A stretch of 64,000 bases of DNA from Nodosilinea nodulosa PCC 7104 (GCF_000309385.1 NZ_JH976537.1:2740010-2804009), one strand, 5' to 3'. Counted from the first letter of the stretch, positions 17,587 through 27,163 are shown. The notes: generated by a model not told the origin, from the sequence alone. A program made the numbers and translations.

Positions 17587-18060
17587 TTAGCGATCGGGCT
17601 TGGCCCCCCAAGCGCTAGTCATGCGGCCAAAATTGGTCCGAAATTCGTCTAACCCTAGCCAGTTCCCAGGGCGGCCTTCATCCCAGGATGCCGACAACAC
17701 ACCATAGGTAAGGCCCACCACCCCAAGCCCAAAGCAGCCCAGAGTAATGAGCAATACGAAGTATGAGGGTAAATCCACCACCCCGTTAACCACCAGGTAG
17801 TAGCTGACAAAGAAGGTCAGTATCCCCAACCCCGTAGGGATACCAGAGAAAGCCAGCATGCGCCGCAGCATGCGGCCACTGACCTCCTCTGGAATCGCTG
17901 TTGGCGCAGAAGCGGGAGTCTTTTTGTCAGGTACAGCCTTTTGAGCCGCCTTTTTAGCTGGAGCAGACCTGGCCGTTTTTTTACGGTCTTTAGCGGCCTT
18001 CTCGCCAGTCTTGCCAACCGGTTCAAAGGGTAGACGCCTGCGGGAGGATTCCGGGGCCAT
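17587..18060 (-). CDS. PAM68-family photosystem II assembly protein
   Basis: The 157-residue protein has a basic Lys/Ala-rich N-terminus (about 1-55) and then the PAM68 core: MLRRMLAFSGIPTGLGILTFF, two membrane helices and the conserved LGVVGLTYGVLSASWDE followed by GLDEFRTNF. PAM68 is a thylakoid protein needed for early photosystem II assembly and for handing nascent CP47 to chlorophyll insertion. ATG 18060 is used; the open frame reaches a TTG at 18072. It lies 53 bp downstream of rpsO on the same strand, a frequent cyanobacterial neighbour. Confidence 0.85.
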   Translation of the reverse strand: MAPESSRRRLPFEPVGKTGEKAAKDRKKTARSAPAKKAAQKAVPDKKTPASAPTAIPEEVSGRMLRRMLAFSGIPTGLGILTFFVSYYLVVNGVVDLPSYFVLLITLGCFGLGVVGLTYGVLSASWDEGRPGNWLGLDEFRTNFGRMTSAWGAKPDR

Positions 18061-18113
18061 AGAGCTAAACAATCACAACGAGCAACACTCGAAACCTGAC
18101 TCAGCCAATCGGA

Positions 18114-18383
18114 TTAGCCGCGAATGCCAAGTTTCTGAATGAGTGCCCGATAGCGCTCGGAATCTTGCTTTTGCAGGTAGGCCATGAGGCGCTTGCGGTG
18201 GCCAATCATTTTGAGCAGGCCACGGCGAGATGAGTAGTCTTTCTTATTCTTTTGCAGGTGGGCACTGAGCTGATTGATGCGATCGGTGAGCATGGCAATC
18301 TGCACATCGGCAGAGCCAGTATCCGTTTCGTGCACCTGATAGTCGGAGATAAGTTCCTGCTTGCGCGCTTGCAACAGAGTCAT
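18114..18383 (-). CDS. rpsO: 30S ribosomal protein S15
   Basis: The 89-residue sequence is a full-length S15: [59 protein letters not shown] and a C-terminal [12 protein letters not shown]. It binds 16S rRNA in the platform of the small subunit. A candidate -10 box TATAGT lies on the minus strand at plus 18431-18436, giving a leader of about 40 bases; S15 genes are often autoregulated through such leaders, but no specific structure was identified. Confidence 0.97.
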   Translation of the reverse strand: MTLLQARKQELISDYQVHETDTGSADVQIAMLTDRINQLSAHLQKNKKDYSSRRGLLKMIGHRKRLMAYLQKQDSERYRALIQKLGIRG

Positions 18384-18430
18384 GGGACAGATAGCTTCTC
18401 TAGAAGGATAGTATTGAGCCAGGATTTTTC

Positions 18431-18436
18431 ACTATA
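18431..18436 (-). promoter_or_regulatory. candidate -10 box of rpsO
   Basis: TATAGT on the minus strand, in an AT-rich patch 48 bp before the rpsO start codon. The -35 is not obvious, so this is tentative. Confidence 0.35.
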
Positions 18437-18560
18437 GCACAGGGGCTGCCGTCCCTATCCACTCCACCCTGAGGATGTTGCGACCCCGAGGATTTGTGCT
18501 CCAGGATGCTTGAGCCGCCGCGAGAGCGCTCCCATTGACATTTAGCCAGGGCCAGGCAGA

Positions 18561-19187
18561 CTACTGACTCAGCCATGCGATCGCCTCGCGTACCCAGCTT
18601 TCAGGGTCCGCCGATTTCTGCAGGGCAGACTTTAGCCCCACGGCCTGAACGGCCTTAAGGATTTCGCTTTGACTATAGCCCAGGGCGCTGAGGGTAATTT
18701 CTACATCCTCGTAAAGCGTCGGCACTGGCCCCGCCGCAGGAACCAGACCAACCCCAGCCTGGGTTTGCCAGTCTTGCAGCTTAGACTTTAGCTCTAGCAC
18801 CAGGCGCTCAGCGGTTTTGCCGCCCACCCCTGGGGTACGCGACAGCAGGCGGGTGTTGCCACTGACTACCGCCTGGGTGAGTTCGGCTTCCCCCAGAGTA
18901 TCGAGCAGCGCCAGGGCCATTTGAGGACCGATGCCGCTAACGCCAATGAGCAGTCGGAAAAGGTCGCGCTCCTGGCGCTGGCCAAAGCCAAACAGCACCG
19001 CCTGGTCGTCGCGAAAGTAGAGGTGGCTAAAAAGCTGCACCATCTCCCCCAGAGGAGGCAGTAGAGCCAGCTGGCGGGCAGGCACCTGCATGTCGTAGCC
19101 CACCTGGTTGACGTCGAGGGTGACGACGATTTTATGGTTGCCAGGTTTTTGAATATCTGCCAGCATTCCCTTCAGGTAGCTGATCAT
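18561..19187 (-). CDS. ruvA: Holliday junction branch migration protein RuvA
   Basis: The 208-residue protein has the three RuvA domains: an OB-fold start ([16 protein letters not shown]), two helix-hairpin-helix motifs (GVSGIGPQMALALLD at about 75-90; TPGVGGKTAERLVLELKSKL at about 113-132) and a C-terminal RuvB-binding domain (EDVEITLSALGYSQSEILKAV). RuvA tetramers hold four-way junctions for RuvB. Its ATG overlaps the stop of the upstream coiled-coil gene by four bases (ATGA), indicating translational coupling. Confidence 0.95.
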   Translation of the reverse strand: MISYLKGMLADIQKPGNHKIVVTLDVNQVGYDMQVPARQLALLPPLGEMVQLFSHLYFRDDQAVLFGFGQRQERDLFRLLIGVSGIGPQMALALLDTLGEAELTQAVVSGNTRLLSRTPGVGGKTAERLVLELKSKLQDWQTQAGVGLVPAAGPVPTLYEDVEITLSALGYSQSEILKAVQAVGLKSALQKSADPESWVREAIAWLSQ

Positions 19188-20002
19188 GGGTCGGCGGTGG
19201 GCTTCTGGGGGGGGCGAGGACGATTCGCAAAGCGCTCGGAGCCAGAATCGGGGCGACCTTCGGGGATGGCGGCACTGGAGGGGGCGCTCTTACCTCCCTT
19301 AGACCGCTGAGGGGGGGCAGGCGCTTCTTGAGCGGGCTGGAGATGACTGCGACCGTTTTGAATAATCCGCAGCATTTGCGAAAGCTGCTGCTCTACATTG
19401 GAAAGCACCTGATCGGCGTAGACATCGGCCTCCTGCTGAATCATGTCTTGCTCAGCCAGAGCCTTTTGCCGCAGAGATTCCCACTCGCGCTGGGCCTGAA
19501 TCTGCATCTGCTCGATATCGCCCATCACTTGAGTGCGCAGACTGTCGCAGTCTTGCTGGGCCTGAGTCTTAATCTGCTGGGCCATCTGTTCGGCCTGGCG
19601 CACAATGCCCAGTTCATCCAAAATTTGGGCCGCCTGCTGCTCCGCCGCTGCGATTAGATCCTGGGCGTAGCGTTCGGCTTCAGCCATAAGAGCGCTGCGC
19701 TGCTGCAAAATTTGCACCGCCTGACGAAAGGCCGGAGGCAGGTCAAGGCGAATGGCATCCAGCTGATCGAGCAGTTGATCTTCATCGACCAGGGTGCGGC
19801 CGCTGAAGGGTACCCGAGGGCTAGCCAAAATGATTTCTTCCAGCTTGTTGAGATCCTGCTGAATATCAATGTCGCCAGGGGTAGGTAAGGCCGAAACTAC
19901 CTCTGCCGCCTCTATAGACAATCCATTGGCTTGGGTACCAGCGGCGCGGGGTTGACCATTGCGGGGCTGGGTGTTGAGGCGGGTGGGATCTGGGCGTAGC
20001 AT
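19184..20002 (-). CDS. coiled-coil protein encoded between coaD and ruvA
   Basis: The 272-residue protein has a polar N-terminus and a helical core (about 45-225) rich in Gln/Ala/Glu ([40 protein letters not shown]) resembling ATP-synthase b-type or DivIVA-like coiled coils, then a disordered Pro/Ser/Arg tail. Cyanobacteria commonly carry such a gene after coaD; its function is not known to me. ATG 20002 overlaps the end of coaD by 91 bp. A TTG at 19921 would reduce the overlap to 10 bp and is a real alternative. Confidence 0.7.
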   Translation of the reverse strand: MLRPDPTRLNTQPRNGQPRAAGTQANGLSIEAAEVVSALPTPGDIDIQQDLNKLEEIILASPRVPFSGRTLVDEDQLLDQLDAIRLDLPPAFRQAVQILQQRSALMAEAERYAQDLIAAAEQQAAQILDELGIVRQAEQMAQQIKTQAQQDCDSLRTQVMGDIEQMQIQAQREWESLRQKALAEQDMIQQEADVYADQVLSNVEQQLSQMLRIIQNGRSHLQPAQEAPAPPQRSKGGKSAPSSAAIPEGRPDSGSERFANRPRPPQKPTADP

Positions 20003-20463
20003 TGGTAAACGTCTCGCGCTACATGGTGGGGAACAAGATGGTCGATGGGGCCGCCAAAGCGAGCTATTTCTTTGACCAGGCTGCTGCTGAGAAAGCCGTA
20101 CTCTGTAGAGGTTGAGAGAAAAAGAGTTTCGATATCGTCGGCCAGGGTTTTATTAGTATGCGCCATTTGCAGCTCTTTTTCGAAATCGGAGAGCACTCGC
20201 AACCCCCGTAGCAGGACTTGAGCCTGGCGCTGACGGGCATAGGTAATGGTAAGGCCGTCGTAATCATCGATATCGACGTTGCTGAGATGGCCCACCGAAC
20301 GCTCAATTTGGACAATGCGCTCGGCGGTAGAAAACATAGGCACTTTGTTGGGGTTACTGGACACCAGCACAATTACCCGGTCAAACAATCGACTGCCACG
20401 GGTAATGATGTCGACGTGCCCCAGGGTGATGGGGTCGAAACTGCCAGGGTAAATGGCAATCAA
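19912..20463 (-). CDS. coaD: phosphopantetheine adenylyltransferase
   Basis: This cytosolic enzyme transfers AMP to 4'-phosphopantetheine, the penultimate step of coenzyme A synthesis. Seen: the nucleotidyltransferase motif [10 protein letters not shown] at residues 7-16, [14 protein letters not shown], the [16 protein letters not shown] segment and the [16 protein letters not shown] motif. The C-terminus is about 20 residues longer than in compact homologues and Pro-rich. The start is a TTG at 20463, with AAGG upstream; no closer ATG keeps the first strand. Confidence 0.93.
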   Translation of the reverse strand: MIAIYPGSFDPITLGHVDIITRGSRLFDRVIVLVSSNPNKVPMFSTAERIVQIERSVGHLSNVDIDDYDGLTITYARQRQAQVLLRGLRVLSDFEKELQMAHTNKTLADDIETLFLSTSTEYGFLSSSLVKEIARFGGPIDHLVPHHVARDVYQCYAQIPPASTPSPAMVNPAPLVPKPMDCL

Positions 20464-20525
20464 AATGGCCTTGCCCAGTGTGATTGTGGCGATTATAGCT
20501 AACTTTCGAGCGGTTCAGGGTCAAT

Positions 20526-21044
20526 CTATGGCTTGGGCAAGGTGCCCACAGGGGCCAGCCGTTTGCAATAGATGCGATCGCACCGAGCCGTCTCTACCCC
20601 GCTGGCTGCCTCATACCCACTCGATTCGTACAGGCTGACGGCTGTTTTTAACACCGAGGCCGTTTCGATCCAAATTTCGCTGAAGCCGCGCTGCTGAATG
20701 GCAAGTTCCATGGTGTTGAGCAGATAGCGCCCCAGGCCCTGGCCTCGGGCCTTAGGGTGCAGGTACATTTTGCGCAGCTCTACAGCGCCTTTGCCCCGCC
20801 CGTTAGGGTAATAGCCAGCGGTACCCACCAGTTCCCCGCTGGTTTCTACCACCCAAAACTCACCCCCCGTCTCCCAGTAGCAGGCCTCTATTTCAAGCAC
20901 ATCGCGATCGCTGGCGGTCGGCTCGCAGGTGAGGTCGTACTCCGCCAGCACCTGGGCAATCAGGGCAAAGGCGGCGGCGCGATCGCGGGGCTGCCAGTTG
21001 CGAACCAGGTAGGGGCCAAAGGTGCTGCGGTGTTTGATGGCCAT
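20526..21044 (-). CDS. GNAT-family N-acetyltransferase
   Basis: The 172-residue protein has the GNAT fold: beta-4 (GELVGTAGYYPNG), the pyrophosphate-binding R-x-x-G-x-G/A loop (YLHPKARGQGLGRYLLNTME) at about 92-111, and a late strand with the Tyr region (SLYESSGYEAASG). The acceptor is unknown. It begins 9 bp after the miaE stop and is very likely co-transcribed with it. Confidence 0.85.
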   Translation of the reverse strand: MAIKHRSTFGPYLVRNWQPRDRAAAFALIAQVLAEYDLTCEPTASDRDVLEIEACYWETGGEFWVVETSGELVGTAGYYPNGRGKGAVELRKMYLHPKARGQGLGRYLLNTMELAIQQRGFSEIWIETASVLKTAVSLYESSGYEAASGVETARCDRIYCKRLAPVGTLPKP

Positions 21045-21053
21045 CGGAATCCT

Positions 21054-21650
21054 TCAGCTGTGAATGCGGGGCTGGGGATGCAGCGCGGATAAAATCTCGC
21101 TTTCGGTGGCGGCAAGGCTGTTGAGCCGAGTCTCCACCTCGGCACGGAGAAATCGGCCCGTCGCCAACACCCAGTAGGCGCCGTAGTGGCGAGCCTCAGA
21201 GGCCATTAAACTGCGGTAAAACTGGGCCAGCTCTGGAACCGGGCAGTGCTGAGCTAAAAGCCCCAGCCGCTCATGGCTGCGGGCTTCGATCAGGGCAGAC
21301 ACCAGCAGCACATCAAGGCGTCGGTGCGGTTCGACCGGGCGCACCTGCTGATGTAACGCTGCACCGTAGGGCGGAGGCGGCAGCGGCCTAAAGGGAATGC
21401 CGCGCTGCTCAAGCCACTGATTGACCTGGGCAAAGTGGGCCAGCTCTTCCTGGGCGATCGCAGTCAGCACCTTTACCAACTCAGCATCCGACGGATAGCG
21501 GTTGATCAAGCCCATCGCCACTCCCGCCGCCTTGCGTTCGCACTGGGCGTGGTCCAGCAGGATCAGGTCCAGGTTGGCCAGGGCCTGATCGACCCACGCC
21601 TGGGAGGTGGGCATTTGAAGAAATTTGACCGTGGCGGGAGCAGCAACCAT
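21054..21650 (-). CDS. miaE: tRNA-(2-methylthio-N6-isopentenyladenosine) hydroxylase MiaE-like
   Basis: The 198-residue ferritin-like di-iron protein shows the metal ligands in order: HAQCERKAAG, AIAQEELAHF, ALIEARSHERL and MASEARHYGAY. MiaE hydroxylates the isopentenyl group of ms2i6A37 in tRNA using O2. Length and motif spacing match bacterial MiaE. ATG 21650. Downstream neighbour is the GNAT gene, 9 bp away. Confidence 0.88.
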   Translation of the reverse strand: MVAAPATVKFLQMPTSQAWVDQALANLDLILLDHAQCERKAAGVAMGLINRYPSDAELVKVLTAIAQEELAHFAQVNQWLEQRGIPFRPLPPPPYGAALHQQVRPVEPHRRLDVLLVSALIEARSHERLGLLAQHCPVPELAQFYRSLMASEARHYGAYWVLATGRFLRAEVETRLNSLAATESEILSALHPQPRIHS

Positions 21651-21766
21651 AGGGAGATGCAGCAGGGTTGGACGCAGGCTTAAAGTCTAATCCACCAGCG
21701 GTTCAGCAGGTTAGGCCGCAGGCCATTGCTTCACCATTATCTAGACCAGAGGCCCATCCGTCGGGT

Positions 21767-22222
21767 TTAAGAATCTGCGGATACCTGCCGACCGAGATGC
21801 TGCACTAGAGCATGCAGTCCGAGGCGGTAGCTGTCGGCTCCGAAGCCGCAAATCTGCCCCACGGCGACGGCAGCAATGTAGGAATGGTGGCGAAAGGACT
21901 CACGCTTGTGAATATTGCTGAGGTGCACCTCGACTGTGGGCAGACCCACGGCGGCGATCGCATCTCGAATTGCCACGCTGGTGTGGGTGTAAGCACCGGG
22001 ATTAATGACAATGCCGTCCTGCTGACCCAACGTCCCCTGGATGCAATCCACCAGAGCACCTTCACTATTGGATTGAAAAAACGTTAGGCAGACCCCGAGC
22101 GACACAGCCTCATCGGCAAGCATAGCTTCAATGGTGGCCAGAGTTTGCGCGCCATAGATGCCAGGCTCTCGCAAACCCAGCATGTTTAGGTTGGGACCGT
22201 GGATAACTTGAACCTTAAGCAA
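21767..22222 (-). CDS. aroQ: type II 3-dehydroquinate dehydratase
   Basis: The 151-residue enzyme carries the type II motifs: [18 protein letters not shown] with the catalytic Tyr, [29 protein letters not shown] and the [17 protein letters not shown] segment with the catalytic His. It converts 3-dehydroquinate to 3-dehydroshikimate in the shikimate pathway. A TTG at 22222 preceded by GAGG at the right distance is chosen because it places the first strand at residue 3, as in homologues. The frame extends to an ATG at 22276, which would add 18 unusual residues. Confidence 0.92.
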   Translation of the reverse strand: MLKVQVIHGPNLNMLGLREPGIYGAQTLATIEAMLADEAVSLGVCLTFFQSNSEGALVDCIQGTLGQQDGIVINPGAYTHTSVAIRDAIAAVGLPTVEVHLSNIHKRESFRHHSYIAAVAVGQICGFGADSYRLGLHALVQHLGRQVSADS

Positions 22223-22374
22223 TGAAGCAAGCCTCAGGATTTTCGATTGCCTAAAACCCCAAATAAACCTGCCCAAGCTAGGCAGAATTTAACACAATCG
22301 CTCAAACACAACTGTCCAGTCACCCAGCAAAATAGTCGTTTGCCTGTGAACCTCAAGAATTTAGCAGATGCCCC

Positions 22375-22506
22375 TTAGCGGCGGGGTTCATCTACCGGAA
22401 TTGGGATTAGCTCAGGCTCGACCTGGGACTCAGGACCAAATAGCGCCTCAATGACTCTATCGACCCACTCGCGCAGTTTTTCGAGAGCCTCTTCGATGTA
22501 ATCCAT
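22375..22506 (-). CDS. 43-residue acidic small protein
   Basis: A complete small gene: ATG at 22506 with GGAG about 12 bases upstream, ending at TAA 22375. The product begins with an amphipathic helix (MDYIEEALEKLREWVDRVIE) and ends in a Pro/Glu-rich tail (ELIPIPVDEPRR). I believe similar small proteins occur in other cyanobacteria, but no function is known to me. It lies between cinA and aroQ on the same strand. Confidence 0.6.
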   Translation of the reverse strand: MDYIEEALEKLREWVDRVIEALFGPESQVEPELIPIPVDEPRR

Positions 22507-22642
22507 TAGAGCAAAACTCCATACTGGCACACGCGCCCCCATCTGCCTTTGACCCGTTGACCCAAGGCCAACAAAGCTAACCGGGGCTGCACTTATCCAT
22601 AATTACATAATAGCCATTTGAAGCAAATGATCAACCCAACCT

Positions 22643-23968
22643 TTACAGCAGGCTGCGACGCAGCGCATCGAGGGCAGAAAGCGCGCTGAGTTGACGCACC
22701 CAGTCGCGTCCCCGGTAACCAGAAAACTCGTGCCGGTAGCTCACCACCTCGCCGCTGGGGGCGGCCAGCCCAATATAAACCAGGCCCACCGGTTTGGTTG
22801 CGCTCCCGCCTTCTGGTCCGGCGATGCCGGTAATGCTCAAAGCCCAGTCAGTTTTCAATAGTGCCTTGACCCCCAAAGCCATCTGCTCAGCCACGATCGC
22901 GCTTACCGCCCCCTCCGCTTCTAGCACGGCGGCATCCACCTTGAGAAGGTTGACCTTAACCTGGTTGTCGTAGGCAATCACACCACCGTAAAAGTAGGCA
23001 GAACTGCCCGGTATATCGGTCAAAAGGTGGCCCAAGCCCCCTCCGGTACAGGACTCGGCCACGGCTACGGTCTGCTGACGCTGCAGCAGCAGCTTACCCA
23101 CCACGGCGGACAGAGTGTCATCGTCGGCGCCGTAGCAGTCAACCCCCACAAGGGCGCGGATGCCTGCTTCTATGGGCTGAATTTGCTCCAGGGCAGCGGC
23201 TCTAGAGCTGGCTCGGGCACTGATGCGCAGCTTAGCCTCCCCCCGACTGGCGTAGGGCGCCACGGTTGGATTTCCCTGGCTCAGGTAGGGCGCTACCCGC
23301 TCTGCGAGGGCAGATTCACTGATGCCCCAAAACCGGAGCATGCGGCTGACAATGGTGGTTGTGACCCAGCCGTGACTGTGTAGATAGGGCACTGCGGTTT
23401 CCCGCCACATGGCCTGCATTTCGCGAGGCACGCCGGGGAAGGTCATCAGCGTCAGGTCCGGGCGTGGTGACCAGATAATTCCGGGCGCAGTGCCCTGGGG
23501 GTTGGGCAGCACCGTCGCCCCATCGGGCAGCAGCGCCTGCTTGCGGTTGCTGGGCGGCATGGTGCGCCCCCGTGCCGTAAATTTAGCCTCAATGTCGGCC
23601 ACCAGGTCGGGATGCTCGACCAGGGGGGCACCAAACAGGTGGGCCAGCGTCTCTATGGTCAGGTCGTCGGGGGTGGGGCCAAGGCCGCCAGTGAAAAGCA
23701 GCAGCTTTGCTACCGGGTCGGGCTGCTCCACCAATCGCCGTTCTGCCACGGTCACCGCCTGCTGGATGCGGGCGGGGTTATCTCCTACAACGGTCTGGTA
23801 ATAGTGGGCAATGCCCAGGGCAGCCAGTTCTTTGGCCAAAAACTGGGCGTTGCCGTTGAGAATGTCCCCTAGCAGCAGCTCGGTGCCGATGCAGATTATC
23901 TCTGCGCTCTGAGCAGGTGGATCCAGGCGATCGCGGTTTTCGGTCTGAAATGCTGGGCTTGAGGTCAT
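22643..23968 (-). CDS. cinA: CinA-family nicotinamide-nucleotide amidase/competence-damage protein
   Basis: The 441-residue two-domain CinA. The N-terminal MoCF/COG1058 domain (about 20-190) has CIGTELLLGDILNGN and FTGGLGPTPDDLT. The C-terminal PncC-type amidohydrolase domain (about 285-440) has the AESCTGGGLGHLLTDIPGSS active-site Ser/Thr motif and ITGIAGPEGG. It recycles NMN to nicotinate mononucleotide and hydrolyses ADP-ribose. An extra N-terminal stretch of about 20 residues precedes the conserved strand. Confidence 0.93.
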   Translation of the reverse strand: MTSSPAFQTENRDRLDPPAQSAEIICIGTELLLGDILNGNAQFLAKELAALGIAHYYQTVVGDNPARIQQAVTVAERRLVEQPDPVAKLLLFTGGLGPTPDDLTIETLAHLFGAPLVEHPDLVADIEAKFTARGRTMPPSNRKQALLPDGATVLPNPQGTAPGIIWSPRPDLTLMTFPGVPREMQAMWRETAVPYLHSHGWVTTTIVSRMLRFWGISESALAERVAPYLSQGNPTVAPYASRGEAKLRISARASSRAAALEQIQPIEAGIRALVGVDCYGADDDTLSAVVGKLLLQRQQTVAVAESCTGGGLGHLLTDIPGSSAYFYGGVIAYDNQVKVNLLKVDAAVLEAEGAVSAIVAEQMALGVKALLKTDWALSITGIAGPEGGSATKPVGLVYIGLAAPSGEVVSYRHEFSGYRGRDWVRQLSALSALDALRRSLL

Positions 23969-24152
23969 GGGGCGTACTGAGGGCGGGCTGGGGCAAAGAG
24001 CAAAGCGAGATAGCTAGGACGCAATAGTGTCATTATGACCATTGCAGGGGAGCCAGCAAAAGCCTAGCAGACTGGCGCACAAAGTAATTCAAGGCAGGCC
24101 CCAAATGGTTTGCACGATTGTTCTGCACTGGTGATGTAAGGGAGAAAGCCCG

Positions 24153-25904
24153 ATGGCAGGTTGGCGTAACGGTCAAGGAACCGCCCTTTGGGGCAGGGGT
24201 CAAGGACCCACCTTTGGGGGCGATCGCAGATTCGGCTTGCCCCAGGGGCTGGTGGCTCTGGTGCTGGGGGGCTTGCTCTACCGCACTATCGTCGCATTCT
24301 GGATGCTGCCGGGCTTTGACGAAGCCTACTACTACCTCTACAGCCGCTACCTAAACTGGAGCTACTTCGACCACCCGCCCGTAGTTGCCCTCACCACCGG
24401 CATAGGCTGGTGGCTGACGGGAATAATTTCCCCCTTCACCCTCCGGCTGGGGGCGCTGGTGCTCTACTGCGTCAGCCTTTGGCTTCTATACCTGGCGGCG
24501 GCGCGGCTGTTTTCGAAGGCCGTGGGACAGATGACCATCGCCATTGCCACGGTAATACCGCTGTTCGCCATCGGCTTTGGCATTCTCACGTCTCCCGACA
24601 ACGGGCTAATTTTATTTTGGAGCGCAACGCTGCTGGTCGCCGCCTGGGAGTTTTTTCCCAATCCCAGCCGCCTCGGGCACTATGGTCTGATCAAGGCAAC
24701 CTACGTGCCCACCTGGCGCATTGCGCTACTGGGCCTGACGGTAGCCCTAGCCTGCCTCAGCAAGTACCACGGCTTTGTTTTAGGCATTAGCCTAGTGGGG
24801 TTTTGTGCAGCCCATCGGCCCTATCGCCCAGCGCTGCGATCGCCCTGGACCCTGCTAGCCCTGATCGTCTTTGGCCTGACCCTATTTCCCCTCTGGTACT
24901 GGAACAGCCAGCACGACTGGATCTCCTTTCGCTTCCAGCTGGGTATGCGATTCAGCGGCGACACTGGCAGCGGCGGCTTTAGCCTGGGGCAGATGATCGG
25001 CTACTGGCTCCTCTCCATCGTCTACCTATTTCCTCTACTGGGGTTTCCCCTGTGGTGGGTAGCGGCCAAGCAAAGCGGCAAGCAGGCGCTATTTTGGGCT
25101 TCTCCCAGCCTCAGCGGCGGTGAGGCCCAAGAACATTTAAAGCGCGCCCTAATTCTCTGGCTGTCGCTGCCGATTATGCTGCTGTTTACCCTGCTCGGGG
25201 GCAAGCAGCAAATTTTACCGGCCTGGCCTGCCCCCGGCTACTGGGGTATGGTCATTCTTCTGGCCGCTCAGGTGCTAGTCTGGCAGCGCCACAGGCCTCG
25301 GCTAATTCGCCGCTGGCTGTGGGGTTCGGGGCTGTTTCTAGCCGCACTTTCCATGGTGGCACTGCTGCACCTGCGGCTTGGCATCTTGCAACAGCCCAGT
25401 ACCTATGCGCTCTTTGGGGGCCTGATACCAGTCGATCAGGATGGCTCCACTGAGCTGATCGATACCACTCAGATGCAGCGCCTATTTTCCAGCACCCCCG
25501 AAATTCAGCAGGCTCTAGACCAGGTGGGGTTTGTCTTTACCAACGAATACTATTTGGGGGGCTACTTTGCCATGGCCATCCATCCCCTGGTTGACCTGCC
25601 CGTGACCGCCTTTAGCCAAGATCCACGGGGCTTTGCCTTTTGGTTTAATCCCTCCGACTGGGTCGGCCAGGATGCGCTCTACATGACCCTAGAACGCTTT
25701 GCCCAGAAGGAGGAAATTCTAGACAGCTACCGCCCGCTATTTGACAACATTGAGCCCCTAGGCACGGTGGCGCTCAGGCGAGGAGGCGCTGTAACAGAAA
25801 CCATTTACATCTATCGCGCCAACAATCTGCGTCAGGCTTACGAGTACCCCTATGGTCCCTCAGCGAGTGCGCTGCCGCAGCCGCCAGCCGGTGTAGCTCA
25901 GTAG
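24153..25904 (+). CDS. glycosyltransferase family 39 (ArnT/PMT-like) membrane protein
   Basis: The 583-residue protein has about ten membrane helices. The first external loop carries the catalytic acidic motif of GT-C enzymes (LPGFDEAYYYLYSRYLNWSY followed by FDHPPVVALTTGIGWWL). Later loops have the positively charged segment SKYHGFVLGISL and NEYYLGGYF. Such enzymes transfer sugars from polyprenyl-phosphate donors on the outer face of the inner membrane; acceptor unknown. GGGAG precedes the ATG at 24153. The last 45 bp overlap the convergent wecA-like gene. Confidence 0.85.
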   Translation: MAGWRNGQGTALWGRGQGPTFGGDRRFGLPQGLVALVLGGLLYRTIVAFWMLPGFDEAYYYLYSRYLNWSYFDHPPVVALTTGIGWWLTGIISPFTLRLGALVLYCVSLWLLYLAAARLFSKAVGQMTIAIATVIPLFAIGFGILTSPDNGLILFWSATLLVAAWEFFPNPSRLGHYGLIKATYVPTWRIALLGLTVALACLSKYHGFVLGISLVGFCAAHRPYRPALRSPWTLLALIVFGLTLFPLWYWNSQHDWISFRFQLGMRFSGDTGSGGFSLGQMIGYWLLSIVYLFPLLGFPLWWVAAKQSGKQALFWASPSLSGGEAQEHLKRALILWLSLPIMLLFTLLGGKQQILPAWPAPGYWGMVILLAAQVLVWQRHRPRLIRRWLWGSGLFLAALSMVALLHLRLGILQQPSTYALFGGLIPVDQDGSTELIDTTQMQRLFSSTPEIQQALDQVGFVFTNEYYLGGYFAMAIHPLVDLPVTAFSQDPRGFAFWFNPSDWVGQDALYMTLERFAQKEEILDSYRPLFDNIEPLGTVALRRGGAVTETIYIYRANNLRQAYEYPYGPSASALPQPPAGVAQ

Positions 25905-26918
25905 CGCCGTAGCGCCGAGGGCGTAAACCAGTCCGCTAGGGATGCCAGCAAAGGCCAGAGCCAGACTACCGGCCCACAGCGTAAGCACATAGATGAACAA
26001 TACCGCCACCCGATGGGAAAGCCCCGCCTCTAGCAAACGATGGTGCAGGTGGCGCTTGTCTGCAACAAAGGGCGACTTGCCAGCTCGCAGGCGATCTACA
26101 ATTACCGCCGACATATCTAAGATAGGCACCGCCAAAATCAGGTAAGGCAGCAGCACCGCCGCCGTAGTGACCGTCTTAACTAGGCCAATGACGCCCACCC
26201 CAGCCAGGGTAAACCCCATGAAATAAGCGCCACCATCCCCCATAAAGATCTTGGCTGGGTTGAAGTTATAGCGCAGAAATCCGAGGGCACCACCGGCCAA
26301 GGCAGCGGCGATCAGCGCGGCCGCAGGCTGATTCATAAACAGGCTCACGACCAGCATAACCAGGGCCGCAATCCCTGAAACTCCTGCGGCCAGGCCGTCG
26401 AGACCGTCGATCCAGTTGATCGCATTGGCCATGCCCACCAGCCACAGAATTGTTACCGGCAGGCTGATAAAGTCGGGTAGCTGAGTCAGTCCGTAGAAGG
26501 GAATGGTGAGGAAGTCAATGCTGACGCCCACGTGCCAGGCCATAGTGGCCACAACAGCCTGCATAAATAGACGACTGATGGGAGACAGCCCGAACAAATC
26601 GTCGGTTAGGCCAATGAGGAAGAAGGCTAAGCCCCCCAGGGTGACGCCCCAAATTTGGAACTCCTGAGGGGGGGCAAGATGTTCGCCCGTAGCGTCGATG
26701 AAGCCACCGAGGGACCAGACGGCGAGTAAAGCCAGCAGGGTGCCTAGAAATATAGAAACCCCGCCCAGACGGACCATAGGTTTGTCGTGTACCTTGCGGC
26801 CGCCGGGCTGGTCTACCCGCCCACTCTTGAGGCCCAAGCGGCGCACAACGGGCGTTGTGCCCAGCACAACTGCGGCGGAGATACCAAAGGCCAACACGTG
26901 ATACAAAACGAACGGCAT
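25860..26918 (-). CDS. polyprenyl-phosphate N-acetylglucosamine-1-phosphate transferase (WecA/TagO-like)
   Basis: The 352-residue GT4/MraY-superfamily protein has ten or eleven membrane helices and the hallmark loops: LGGVSIFLG, the Mg-binding LTDDLFGLSP, NAINWIDGLDGLAAGVSG, FMGDGGAYFMGF and the HLHHRLLEAG His motif. It starts lipid-linked sugar assembly for surface polysaccharides. ATG 26918 is favoured because AGGAGG lies 7 bases upstream; the frame also has a GTG at 26924. It converges on, and overlaps, a GT39 gene that may use its lipid-linked products. Confidence 0.9.
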   Translation of the reverse strand: MPFVLYHVLAFGISAAVVLGTTPVVRRLGLKSGRVDQPGGRKVHDKPMVRLGGVSIFLGTLLALLAVWSLGGFIDATGEHLAPPQEFQIWGVTLGGLAFFLIGLTDDLFGLSPISRLFMQAVVATMAWHVGVSIDFLTIPFYGLTQLPDFISLPVTILWLVGMANAINWIDGLDGLAAGVSGIAALVMLVVSLFMNQPAAALIAAALAGGALGFLRYNFNPAKIFMGDGGAYFMGFTLAGVGVIGLVKTVTTAAVLLPYLILAVPILDMSAVIVDRLRAGKSPFVADKRHLHHRLLEAGLSHRVAVLFIYVLTLWAGSLALAFAGIPSGLVYALGATALLSYTGWRLRQRTR

Positions 26919-27099
26919 CCTCACCCCTCCTATTTTGAGAACCTTTGACTCGGTCAGGTTCTATTTCAGCAGCCTACTATGCTTTGTCGGCACCCTTTAA
27001 CCAGCCCGCCCCAGGTGCTGAGGCAATAACACTGAGTCAGAGGATATTTTGGCCCGAAACAGTCCATAGGATAGGTCGAGTCTGGCTAAATAAGCAAAA

Positions 27100-27163
27100 A
27101 CTCCATGCAATTATGACAGATCATTAAGGCGTAACCCCAACTTTCTGTAACACTGCATGGAGT
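27100..27163. repeat. inverted repeat downstream of glyA
   Basis: ACTCCATGCA (27100-27109) and TGCATGGAGT (27154-27163) are perfect 10-bp arms separated by 44 bp; inner pairing is imperfect. It could be an mRNA-end hairpin for glyA or a small repeat element. Confidence 0.4.
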
